64,000 nt of DNA, from positions 1 through 64,000 of the forward strand of contig CAYJLV010000006.1 in assembly GCA_964371405.1 (NCBI GenBank), read 5' to 3'. Each line of letters starts with the position of its first letter. Within the stretch, counting starts at the first letter, position 1. Source of the stretch: JAMHWF01 sp964371405 (GTDB lineage: Bacteria > Pseudomonadota > Gammaproteobacteria > Burkholderiales > Burkholderiaceae_C). Under the pieces are notes generated by a model. It was not told where the DNA came from, ran no database searches, and was given only the letters and a program-made list of their open reading frames with translations. A program made the position numbers and the translations under genes. This document shows, one piece after another, positions 46,191 through 53,850 of the stretch.

Positions 46191-47547
46191 GGCGATCCCG
46201 GCTCATCCGGGCACGCTGCTCAGCCCGGAGGCGCTGGACTTTGCGCCCGACCTGCTGGCGATCCAGGAGCGGCCGCCGGAGCGGATGCCGAGGGTCATCC
46301 TCGGTTCGGTAGTGGGGCTCGTCACCGTTCTGCTGGCCTGGGCGTCTCTGGCCCGACTCGACATCGTCGCGTCGGCCGAAGGGAGGCTGGTGCCGGCGAG
46401 CTTCACCAAGGTCGTACAGCCGTCGGAGCCGGGCGTGGTCAGCGAGATCCTCGTGCAGGATGGCGATGCGGTGCGCGAGGGCCAAGTGTTGCTGCGCATG
46501 GACGCGCGGCTGTCGACCGCCAATGCGCACGCTCTCGGCATCGATGTGGCGCTGCGCCGGTTGACCCTGCAACGCATCGACGCCGAGTTGAATGGACGCA
46601 TCGTGCTGCCTGCCAAGGGCGATCGCATCGACCTGTTCTCCCAAGTGGACAACCAGTTCAAGGCACGGCGGCTGGCCTATCGAGATGCGATGGCGCAAGA
46701 GATCGAGGCTCTCAACAAGGCGAAGGCCGACCTTGCCGCAGCGCAGCAGGTTCTCGAGAAGCTGTCGCAGACGCTGCCGGTGTATCGCCGAGCAGCCGAG
46801 GCGTATCGCAAGCTGGTGGCGGAGGGCTTCGTGGGCGAGATCGCCGCGGCCGAGAAGACCCGTGAGGCCGTCGAGAAGGAGCAAGACCTCAAGACTCAAG
46901 CTGCGACCGTCGTCAGCCTGCAGGCGGCGGTGGCGCAAGGCGAAAAACGCATCGCGACGGTGCGCTCGCAGTACCGCAGCCAGCTCGAAGACCTGCGTAT
47001 CGAGACGCTCGCGCTGCTCAACCGCAGCGCCCAAGAGCTCGAGAAATCCAACGTCAAGGCGGGGATGCTGGAGATCCGCTCGCCGACTGACGGCATCGTC
47101 AAGGATCTGGTCGTGACCGCCAGAGGCGCGGTCGTTGCCTCCGGCGCGCCGCTGCTCAACGTCGTGCCGGTCGGCGAGCGCCTGCAGGCAGAGGTGCTGC
47201 TGAGAAACGAGGACGTCGGCTTTGTCGCCGCGGGCCAGAGCGCGCGCATCAAGGTTGCCACCTACCCGTTCCAGAAGTACGGCATGCTCGACGCGCATGT
47301 GAAGCTCGTCGCGGCCGACGCCGCCGACCCGCGGCAGGCGCCGCAGGGCCAGGCGCCGCCGCTGACCTACCGCGCCTTGCTTGAGCCCGACACCGAGGCG
47401 CTGCACAGTGCCGCCACCGGCGAGCGCCTCGCGCTGGCGCCAGGCATGCTCGTCACGGCCGAGATCCACCAGGGGCGACGCACAGTGCTCGAGTACTTGC
47501 TGTCGCCGGTCCGCAAGGTGGCGCAGGAGGCCGGCCGGGAGAGATAG
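46183..47547 (+). CDS. Type I secretion membrane-fusion protein (HlyD-like)
   Basis: Periplasmic adaptor linking the ABC exporter to an outer-membrane channel. The 454-residue product has a short cytoplasmic N-terminus, one transmembrane helix at about 37-57 (VILGSVVGLVTVLLAWASLA), a split lipoyl-like domain (VVQPSEPGVVSEILVQDGDAV and IRSPTDGIVKDLVV), a long coiled coil from about 150 to 300, and a beta-barrel domain near 340-430. No TolC-like gene is adjacent, so the outer-membrane part must be encoded elsewhere. It is the last gene of the secretion run. Confidence 0.94.
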   Translation: MAEAIPAHPGTLLSPEALDFAPDLLAIQERPPERMPRVILGSVVGLVTVLLAWASLARLDIVASAEGRLVPASFTKVVQPSEPGVVSEILVQDGDAVREGQVLLRMDARLSTANAHALGIDVALRRLTLQRIDAELNGRIVLPAKGDRIDLFSQVDNQFKARRLAYRDAMAQEIEALNKAKADLAAAQQVLEKLSQTLPVYRRAAEAYRKLVAEGFVGEIAAAEKTREAVEKEQDLKTQAATVVSLQAAVAQGEKRIATVRSQYRSQLEDLRIETLALLNRSAQELEKSNVKAGMLEIRSPTDGIVKDLVVTARGAVVASGAPLLNVVPVGERLQAEVLLRNEDVGFVAAGQSARIKVATYPFQKYGMLDAHVKLVAADAADPRQAPQGQAPPLTYRALLEPDTEALHSAATGERLALAPGMLVTAEIHQGRRTVLEYLLSPVRKVAQEAGRER

Positions 47548-47597
47548 CGGTCCCAGTCGAGTCGCGCACTCGACGAGCGATCCCCCCCCCAAAAAAA

Positions 47598-47627
47598 CAG
47601 AAAGCCCCGCCGAGGCGGGGCCTTCTG
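47598..47627 (-). terminator. Intrinsic terminator of rplY
   Basis: GCCCCGCC and GGCGGGGC (47604-47611 and 47614-47621) form an 8-base stem, extended by CAGAA/TTCTG. On the minus strand it is followed by TTTCTGTTTTTTT, a proper T-tract, so it terminates rplY. On the plus strand no T-run follows, but the hairpin may slow transcription from the HlyD-like gene. A nine-base C run lies next to it. Confidence 0.85.
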
Positions 47628-47650
47628 TCATGCCGAGGCAGCGAATCTCG

Positions 47651-48337
47651 TCACTTCTTGGCCTTCGCGTCCTTCGCAGGTTTGGCGTCCTTCGCGGGCT
47701 TGGCGTCCTTGCCGCCCTTGGCGGGAGCGGCCGGTGCCGGAGCGGCGGCAACTGCGGCCTCTGCCGCCGCGGCTTCCTCGGCGGCCTTCACCGACACCGA
47801 GACGATCACCGGGTTGGGCTTGCCGTGCGTCACGACCTTCGTGCCTTCGGGCAGCTTGATGTCGGCGACGTGCAGCGACTGGCCCTTCGTCAGGTTGCCG
47901 AGGTCGATCGTCAGGTACTCGGGCAGCTGCGAGGCCAGGCACTGGATCAGCAGTTCGGTGACGACGTGGTTGACGAGGCAGCCTTCCGTCTTGACGGCCG
48001 GCGAGTTCTCTTCGTTGATGAAGTGCAGCGGCACCTTCTTGGTGATCTTCGTCGTGTTGTCGACGCGCTGGAAGTCGATGTGCAGCACCAGCGGCTTGTA
48101 CGGGTGCATCTGGTAGTCGCGCAGCAGCACCTGCTGCGTCTTGCCGGCCAGGTCCATCTCGAGCAAGGACGAGTGGAAGGCTTCCTTCTTCAGCGCAAAG
48201 AACAGCGCGTTGTGATCGAGCTCGATCAGCGCCGGCGTGCCTGCGCCGTAGACGATGCCGGGCACCTTGCCGGCGTTGCGCAGGCGGCGGCTCGCTCCGG
48301 TCCCCTGCAATGTGCGCTCGAAAGCGACGAATTTCAT
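47651..48337 (-). CDS. rplY: Ribosomal protein bL25 (Ctc form)
   Basis: 5S rRNA-binding protein of the large subunit, in the longer Ctc form with a C-terminal extension. The 228-residue product begins MKFVAFERTLQGTGASRRLR, has the VPGIVYGAG segment, and ends in an Ala/Lys-rich tail of repeated KDAKPA units. GGAG stands seven bases before the ATG. It follows prs on the minus strand, the usual order, but pth is not next to it here. Confidence 0.96.
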   Translation of the reverse strand: MKFVAFERTLQGTGASRRLRNAGKVPGIVYGAGTPALIELDHNALFFALKKEAFHSSLLEMDLAGKTQQVLLRDYQMHPYKPLVLHIDFQRVDNTTKITKKVPLHFINEENSPAVKTEGCLVNHVVTELLIQCLASQLPEYLTIDLGNLTKGQSLHVADIKLPEGTKVVTHGKPNPVIVSVSVKAAEEAAAAEAAVAAAPAPAAPAKGGKDAKPAKDAKPAKDAKAKK

Positions 48338-48411
48338 GCTTCACTCCAAGTGAATGGGCGCCCGCGACCAGGCTGCCCGTTGAACGACGGGCCGAAGCCC
48401 GCCACCGAAAA

Positions 48412-48430
48412 GGCCCCGCAAAGCGAGGCC
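48412..48430 (-). terminator. Hairpin in the prs-rplY gap
   Basis: GGCCCCGC pairs with GCGAGGCC (one mismatch) around an AAA-type loop; on the minus strand it is followed by TTTTCGG. It may partly terminate prs transcription before rplY. Confidence 0.5.
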
Positions 48431-48443
48431 CGCCAACCGGAAA

Positions 48444-48461
48444 GGGCTCCGCCAGGAGCCC
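48444..48461 (-). terminator. Hairpin just after prs
   Basis: GGGCTCC and GGAGCCC form a seven-base stem with a four-base loop, followed on the minus strand by TTTCC. It lies ten bases after the prs stop and is a weak terminator or attenuation structure. Confidence 0.5.
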
Positions 48462-48470
48462 GCTTACTCA

Positions 48471-49433
48471 TCAGAAATTACTGTTCTGCTCGGCGAACAG
48501 CGACGTCACTGACTCGCCGTCCGAGATGCGGCGGATCGTCTCGGCGAACAGGAACGCCACCGAGAGCTGGCGGATCGTCTTGCACTCGCGCGCTTCCTTG
48601 CCGAGCGGGATCGTGTTCGTGACGACGACTTCGTCGATCTGCGACTTGCGGATGCGCCCCACCGCCGGCCCCGAGAACACCGGGTGCGTGCAGTAGGCGA
48701 ACACGCTGTTGGCGCCACGCTCCTTGAGCACCTCGGCCGCCTTCACCAGCGTGCCGGCGGTGTCGATCATGTCGTCCATGATGACGCAGTTGCGGCCGTC
48801 GATCTCGCCGATCACGTGCATCACTTCCGACACGTTGGCCGCCGGGCGCCGCTTGTCGATGATCGCCAGCTCGGCGCCGAGCTGCTTGGCGATGGCGCGC
48901 GCGCGCACCACACCGCCGACGTCGGGCGAGACGACGACGAGATCCTTGTAGCGCTTGGTCTTCAGGTCCGACAGCAGCACCGGCGACGCGTAGATGTTGT
49001 CGACCGGGATGTCGAAGAACCCTTGGATCTGGTCGGCGTGCAGGTCCATCGTCAGCACGCGCTCGACGCCCACCGTCTCCATCATGTTGGCGACGACCTT
49101 GGCGCTGATCGGCACGCGGGTGGAGCGCGGCCGGCGGTCCTGGCGCGCGTAGCCGAAGTATGGAATCACGGCCGTGATGCGGCGCGCCGACGCGCGCTTC
49201 AACGCATCGACCATGATGAACAGCTCCATCAGGTGCTCGTTGGTCGGCGCGCAGGTCGGCTGCACGACGAACACGTCGCGCGCCCGAACGTTCTGCTGGA
49301 TCTCGACCGTGACTTCGCCGTCGGAGAAACGCCCGACCTCGGCCTTGCCCAGCTCGACGCCCAGGTGCGACGCGATCTCCTGCGCGAGCGCCGGATTGGC
49401 GTTGCCGGTGAACAGGACGGTGTTGAACAACAC
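48471..49433 (-). CDS. prs: Ribose-phosphate pyrophosphokinase
   Basis: Makes PRPP from ribose 5-phosphate and ATP for nucleotide, histidine and tryptophan synthesis. The 320-residue product has FTGNANPALAQEIA at the start, IPYFGYARQDRRPRSR-like IPYFGYARQDR, and the PRPP loop VVSPDVGGVVRARAIAK. The start is GTG at 49433 or TTG at 49430; a GGAGG is spaced four bases from the GTG and seven from the TTG, so the TTG is also plausible. It lies after tRNA-Gln. Confidence 0.96.
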   Translation of the reverse strand: MLFNTVLFTGNANPALAQEIASHLGVELGKAEVGRFSDGEVTVEIQQNVRARDVFVVQPTCAPTNEHLMELFIMVDALKRASARRITAVIPYFGYARQDRRPRSTRVPISAKVVANMMETVGVERVLTMDLHADQIQGFFDIPVDNIYASPVLLSDLKTKRYKDLVVVSPDVGGVVRARAIAKQLGAELAIIDKRRPAANVSEVMHVIGEIDGRNCVIMDDMIDTAGTLVKAAEVLKERGANSVFAYCTHPVFSGPAVGRIRKSQIDEVVVTNTIPLGKEARECKTIRQLSVAFLFAETIRRISDGESVTSLFAEQNSNF

Positions 49434-49491
49434 GAAACCTCCGACGGGGCCGCTGCCCCGGCCCCGTGGGGCAGCGCGCTACAGGATCGTT

Positions 49492-49568
49492 TGGCAGGGG
49501 AGGAAGGACTCGAACCCTCGCATGTCGGAATCAAAATCCGATGCCTTGACCAACTTGGCGACTCCCCT
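49492..49568 (-). tRNA. tRNA-Gln (anticodon TTG)
   Basis: 77 bases with encoded CCA. The acceptor arm AGGGGAG pairs with CTCCCCT, the anticodon arm CGGAT-TTTGATT-CCG has anticodon TTG, and the T arm has GGGTTCGAGTCC. It lies between ispE and prs, its usual place in betaproteobacteria. Confidence 0.95.
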
Positions 49569-49613
49569 ACACCGGTCGGTGCGCGGCTTGCGCCGTGCAC
49601 CGACCATCAACCT

Positions 49614-50492
49614 TCAGCCGGCGGCCCACCCGGCCAGCGGATGGATCTCCAGACTGCGGCACGACCGACCGACCCATCCCGGCGGAAGATCCGCCGGCCA
49701 TGTCGCCTCGGGGCGATCGGGCATACCCATCCTCGCGAACACTGCGCTGCCGGAGCCCGTCATGCGGCTGTTGCCGAACCGCGCCTGAAGCAGGCGGGCG
49801 GCCAGCGCGACATCGGGGCACAGCGCCTCGGCCGGGGGCTGCAGGTCGTTGCGACCGTAGCCTCCAAGCACGAGATCCGCATGGCGTGCAGGGTCCGCGA
49901 GCAAGCCCGAAAGTATAACAGCGCCGGTGTCGCGAACGAGGCCGGGGTGGGCGAAGACGGAGCGCGTCTCCAGCGCGGCGGGCGGCTTGAGCACGGCGAA
50001 TCGCTGCTGCGGAACGGCCAGCGGCGTCAGGCGCTCGCCGACGCCTTCGACGAAGGCGTTCTCGCCACGCACGAAGAAGGGCACATCGGCGCCGAGGCCG
50101 ATCGCGAGATCGAGCAGCCGGGCGCGCGTCCAGCCGAGGCCCCACAGCCGGTTCAGCGCGAGCAGCGTGCTGGCCGCGTCGGAGCTGCCGCCGCCCATGC
50201 CGGCGCCCCATGGCACCTGCTTGTCGATCGAGATGTCGGCGCCGAAGCGCGTGCCCGAGGCGGACTGCAGCGCGCGCGCGGCGCGCAGGCACAGGTCGTC
50301 GGCCGGCAGCGCTGCGCCGAGGTCGTGGCGGCGCAGCAGCGCGTCGTCGCGGCGCTCGAAGTGCAGCGTGTCGCACCAGTCGATCAGCACGAAGACGGAC
50401 TGCAGCAGGTGATGACCGTCGGCGCGCCGGCCGACGACGTGCAGGAGCAGGTTGAGCTTGGCCGGCGCGGCGACGTCGTAGAGCGTGTGCAT
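49614..50492 (-). CDS. ispE: 4-diphosphocytidyl-2-C-methyl-D-erythritol kinase
   Basis: GHMP kinase of the MEP isoprenoid pathway. The 292-residue product begins MHTLYDVAAPAKLNLLLHV, has the ATP loop VPWGAGMGGGSSDAAS, and MTGSGSAVFA near the end. The start leaves 29 bases after lolB; overlapping upstream frames are shadows. tRNA-Gln and prs follow. Confidence 0.96.
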   Translation of the reverse strand: MHTLYDVAAPAKLNLLLHVVGRRADGHHLLQSVFVLIDWCDTLHFERRDDALLRRHDLGAALPADDLCLRAARALQSASGTRFGADISIDKQVPWGAGMGGGSSDAASTLLALNRLWGLGWTRARLLDLAIGLGADVPFFVRGENAFVEGVGERLTPLAVPQQRFAVLKPPAALETRSVFAHPGLVRDTGAVILSGLLADPARHADLVLGGYGRNDLQPPAEALCPDVALAARLLQARFGNSRMTGSGSAVFARMGMPDRPEATWPADLPPGWVGRSCRSLEIHPLAGWAAG

Positions 50493-50521
50493 CGGGTCTG
50501 CGTCGTGTGAACAGGCCCGGG

Positions 50522-51070
50522 TCAGCGGTCGACGCGCGCGCGCACCGTCACGGCGGGCGGCGCCGGCCGCCGCGCCACGACCCAGCCTTCGTCGAAGCGC
50601 GCCAGGCTGACCGCCCAGCCGAGTTGCTCGAAGCCGGGCGGCGCTGCCTGCGCGCGGCTCGGCGCGCCGGGCCAGGGCCGCCCGCGCAGCCAGTCGAACA
50701 GCGCGGCGACGGGCAGGCTTTCGCCGAGCACCTCGCGAGTCAGCGCGTCGAGGTCGGGGTAGGCTGTCGTCGCCTCGGGCGTCGCGAGCTGCACTTCGCC
50801 CGGGGCCCAGCGCGCACGCGCGAGCACGCTGCCGAGCGGGCTCGTCAGGTCGAGGCGGCCGCGCGCCGGTGTGCCGCTCAGCTCGAAGGCGGCCGACACG
50901 TTGCGCGGTGGTGCGCCGTCGGCGGCTTCGACCGCGACGGAGAGGCGGCCCGACAGCGCTTCGCCGGCGTCGGTCGCGGGCGGCAGCGTGCTGCACGCGC
51001 CGAGCAGCGCCAGCAGAGCGAACGAAGCCGTGGCGCGGCCGGCACCTCCGGTCACGAGGCGCGCGCTCAC
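50522..51070 (-). CDS. lolB: Outer-membrane lipoprotein LolB
   Basis: Receives lipoproteins from LolA and inserts them in the outer membrane. The 182-residue product has a signal peptide with lipobox LLGAC near residue 25, then SGRLSVAVEAADG and a C-terminal LGWAVSLARFDEGWVVARR strand. The GTG start overlaps the stop of the upstream TPR gene (GTGA). Sequence similarity in this family is low, so position between the TPR gene and ispE is important evidence. Confidence 0.88.
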   Translation of the reverse strand: MSARLVTGGAGRATASFALLALLGACSTLPPATDAGEALSGRLSVAVEAADGAPPRNVSAAFELSGTPARGRLDLTSPLGSVLARARWAPGEVQLATPEATTAYPDLDALTREVLGESLPVAALFDWLRGRPWPGAPSRAQAAPPGFEQLGWAVSLARFDEGWVVARRPAPPAVTVRARVDR

Positions 51071-52848
51071 GGCTCGACCTTCAACCTCTTGAGCACTTCG
51101 CGCAGCACGTCGTTGTCGGCGTCGCGGTTGCGCGCCTCGCTCCAGATGCGGCGGGCCTCGTCGTGCTGGCCGAGCACCCACAGCACTTCGCCGAGGTGCG
51201 CGCCGATCTCGGCATCGGGGCGCGCCGCGTAGGCGGTGCGCAGCAGGCGCAGCGCTTCAGCGCGGTTGCCCATCCGGAACTCCACCCAGCCCAGGCTGTC
51301 GGTGATGAAGGGCTCGCCGGGCACCAGCTTGAGCGCCTTCTCGATCAGTGCCTTGGCCTCCGGCAGCCGCACGTTGCGATCGGCCAGCGAGTAGCCGAGC
51401 GCGTTGTAGGCGTGGTGGAACTCGGGCTTGAGCGCCATGACCCGGCGCAGCAGCTGTTCCATCTCGTCGAGGCGGTCGAGCTTCTCGCTCATCATCGACT
51501 GCTCATAGAGCAGATCGGAGTCGTCGGGAAAGCGCCGGTTCGCTTCCGCCAGCACGGCGTTGGCGTCGGACCAGCGCTTCACGTCGCGCAGCAACTGCGC
51601 CTCGGCGAGGAACTTGGCGCGCAGGTCGGCGGGGCCGGTTTCGGGCAGCGCGTGCACCAGGGCCCGAGCCTCGGGCAGCTTGCCCTGGCGCGCCAGCAGC
51701 GAGGCGCGCCGCAACTGCACTTCGCGCACGCGTTGCGGGTCATCGATGCGCGCGAGCCAGGCTTCGGCGAGCGCGTAGTCGGCGCGCTGTTCGGCGGCCT
51801 GCGCCAGCATCAACCAGGACTGCACCAAGCCGTCGGCGCCGGCGGCGCCGAGCACCTCGTCGTCATCGGCGTCGGCCGGCGACGAGGCCGCACCGGCCGG
51901 CGCGGCCGGCGCCTCGGCGAGCTTGACGTAGGTCTGCAGCGCCGCCTCGGCCTCGCGCGGATGGCGCAGCTCGAGATGCAGCGCGCCGAGCGTCAGCCAA
52001 GGCGGCGCGAGTCGCGGCTCGGTGCGTGTCACGGCGTCGAGCTGCGCAATCGCGTCGGCGTAGCGCTGCGCCGACGTGAGCGCGCGCGCATAGAGCAGGC
52101 GCACGGCCGTCGTGTTCGGCCGCAGTTGCAGGAAGTCGGTGACGAGGGCCTCGGCCGCAGCCGCGCCGGGCATCACTTCGAGGGCGAGCAGCGCGCCGCT
52201 CTCGGCTGCCGCGTCGAGCGTGCGGGCGCGCTTGGCGTGGTCGAGCGCGCGCTGCGGCTGGCCGGCAGCGAGCCAGGCGCGGCCGAGCGCGACCTGCACC
52301 GCGACGCGCGTCGCCGGGGCCTGTGCCGACGCCTTCAGCGCCTGCTCGAGCAGCGCAGGGACGCCGGCACGCTCGGGCACGCGCGCGAAGAGGCGCGGCA
52401 GCGAGACGATCAGCGTGCTGCGCTCGGACTCCGGGGCGAGCGCCACCAGCGACTGCAGCGGCTCGACTGTCTCCTTCACGCGGCCCAGGGCGATCAGGAC
52501 CTGCACCAGGTAGCGATGCGCGTCGAGCGACTTCGGCAGCCGCTCGCGCCACGCGCGCGCGGCCGCGAGCGCCTGGTCGCCGGCGCGCGCTTCGAGGGCG
52601 ATGTCGGCGGCGCGCCGGAACAGCGACTCGTCGCCGGTGCGGCGGGCGGCATCGAGAACGACGGCGTAGGCCGCACCCGGCTGGCCGCCGCGCAGCTCGA
52701 GTTCGCCGATCAGCAACTGGTAGAACAGCGGCGCGTCGAGCCGCGACGGCACGGCGGCGGACTGCGCGGCGACGGCCGTGAGCGAGCCGGCGGCGAGCAG
52801 CGCCGCGAGGGCTCGCCTGGCGCGACGCGGCGGGGGCAGGGGCGGCAT
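51067..52848 (-). CDS. Exported TPR-repeat protein
   Basis: A 593-residue protein with signal peptide (ALAALLAAGSLTAVAAQ) and many tetratricopeptide-type helical pairs; the C-terminal ones are most regular (HHAYNALGYSLADRNVRLPEAKALIEKAL and GNRAEALRLLRTAYAARP, quoted in part). A short acidic low-complexity insert (SSPADADDDEVLG) lies near residue 330. GGGAG precedes the ATG at 52848. It is coupled to lolB, as in related genomes, suggesting an envelope role; exact function unknown. Confidence 0.88.
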   Translation of the reverse strand: MPPLPPPRRARRALAALLAAGSLTAVAAQSAAVPSRLDAPLFYQLLIGELELRGGQPGAAYAVVLDAARRTGDESLFRRAADIALEARAGDQALAAARAWRERLPKSLDAHRYLVQVLIALGRVKETVEPLQSLVALAPESERSTLIVSLPRLFARVPERAGVPALLEQALKASAQAPATRVAVQVALGRAWLAAGQPQRALDHAKRARTLDAAAESGALLALEVMPGAAAAEALVTDFLQLRPNTTAVRLLYARALTSAQRYADAIAQLDAVTRTEPRLAPPWLTLGALHLELRHPREAEAALQTYVKLAEAPAAPAGAASSPADADDDEVLGAAGADGLVQSWLMLAQAAEQRADYALAEAWLARIDDPQRVREVQLRRASLLARQGKLPEARALVHALPETGPADLRAKFLAEAQLLRDVKRWSDANAVLAEANRRFPDDSDLLYEQSMMSEKLDRLDEMEQLLRRVMALKPEFHHAYNALGYSLADRNVRLPEAKALIEKALKLVPGEPFITDSLGWVEFRMGNRAEALRLLRTAYAARPDAEIGAHLGEVLWVLGQHDEARRIWSEARNRDADNDVLREVLKRLKVEP

Positions 52849-52897
52849 CGAGGACTCCCGGGACACGGCATCGATTATCGGCCACCGATAATTCCTC

Positions 52898-53713
52898 ATG
52901 CCCGAGTTGCCCGAAGTCGAAGTCACGCGCCTGAGCTTCGCCGAGCGCATCGCCGGTGCGACCGTGACCGCGGTGCGCACCGGCAAGCCGCTGCGCTGGC
53001 CGCTCGGTTGCGCAACCGGGCAGCTCGTCGGCCGGCGCGTCGGTGCCGTGTCCAGACGCGGCAAGTACCTGTGGCTCGCGCTCGACGAGGGCGGGCTGCT
53101 GCTGCACCTGGGCATGTCGGGCTCGCTTGCCTTCGCCGAGCATGCGGCGGCGCCGGCGGCGCACGACCACTTCGACCTCGTCACGACGCGGGGCACGCTG
53201 CGCCTGACCGACCCGCGCCGCTTCGGCGCCGTGGTCTGGGCGCGCGACCCGGCCGAAGGCCGGGCCGGCAAGCTGCTGCAGCGCCTGGGGATCGAGCCCT
53301 TCGACGCTGCCTTCACTGGCGAGCACCTGCACGCCGCGCTGCGCCGCCGCCGTGTCGCCGTCAAGACGGCGCTGCTCGGCGGCGACATCGTCGTCGGCGC
53401 CGGCAACATCTACGCTTGCGAGGCACTGCACGCCGCCGGTATCGACCCGCGCACGCGCAGCGATCGCATCGGCCTTGCGCGCTGCCGGCGCCTCGCCGAA
53501 GCGCTGCGCGCGACGCTGGCGCGCGCGCTCGATCTCGGCGGCTCGACGCTGCGCGACTTCCGCGACGCGCACGGCACGGCCGGCGCATTCCAGTCGCAGG
53601 CCGCCGTCTACGCTCGCGCCGGCCTGCCGTGCCCGCGCTGTGGCGCGGCGGTGCGGCGCATCGTGCAGGGCCAGCGCTCGACCTTCTACTGCCCCGGCTG
53701 TCAGCGCCGCTGA
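52898..53713 (+). CDS. mutM: Formamidopyrimidine-DNA glycosylase
   Basis: Repairs oxidised purines such as 8-oxoguanine; removes the base and cuts the strand. The 271-residue product begins MPELPEVEVTRLSF with catalytic Pro2 and Glu3, and ends in a zinc finger CPRCGAAVRRIVQGQRSTFYCPGCQ quoted here as CPRCG and CPGCQ. It is divergent from the TPR gene. MutY, its partner against 8-oxoguanine damage, is encoded two genes downstream. Confidence 0.97.
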   Translation: MPELPEVEVTRLSFAERIAGATVTAVRTGKPLRWPLGCATGQLVGRRVGAVSRRGKYLWLALDEGGLLLHLGMSGSLAFAEHAAAPAAHDHFDLVTTRGTLRLTDPRRFGAVVWARDPAEGRAGKLLQRLGIEPFDAAFTGEHLHAALRRRRVAVKTALLGGDIVVGAGNIYACEALHAAGIDPRTRSDRIGLARCRRLAEALRATLARALDLGGSTLRDFRDAHGTAGAFQSQAAVYARAGLPCPRCGAAVRRIVQGQRSTFYCPGCQRR

Positions 53714-53850
53714 ACCCCGGCTGCGGCGCCGCGGCGACAAACGCACGCCGCCGCGGCGCGTGCTGTCAGCAGTTGTTTCGCGAACGGCCCGCGCGTGATC
53801 GTTGTCGGCTACGATCGCCGCAGACGTTCAGGGCCACCACGGGCTTATCG

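Noticed and set aside
33041..47547. Type VI secretion cluster suggested by the Tle1-like domain
   Set aside because: No VgrG, Hcp, PAAR or sheath genes are present; the neighbouring genes are type I components.
47582..47597. C9/A7 homopolymer run as a phase-variation tract
   Set aside because: It lies outside coding sequence and is explained by the rplY terminator T-tract and adjacent C run.
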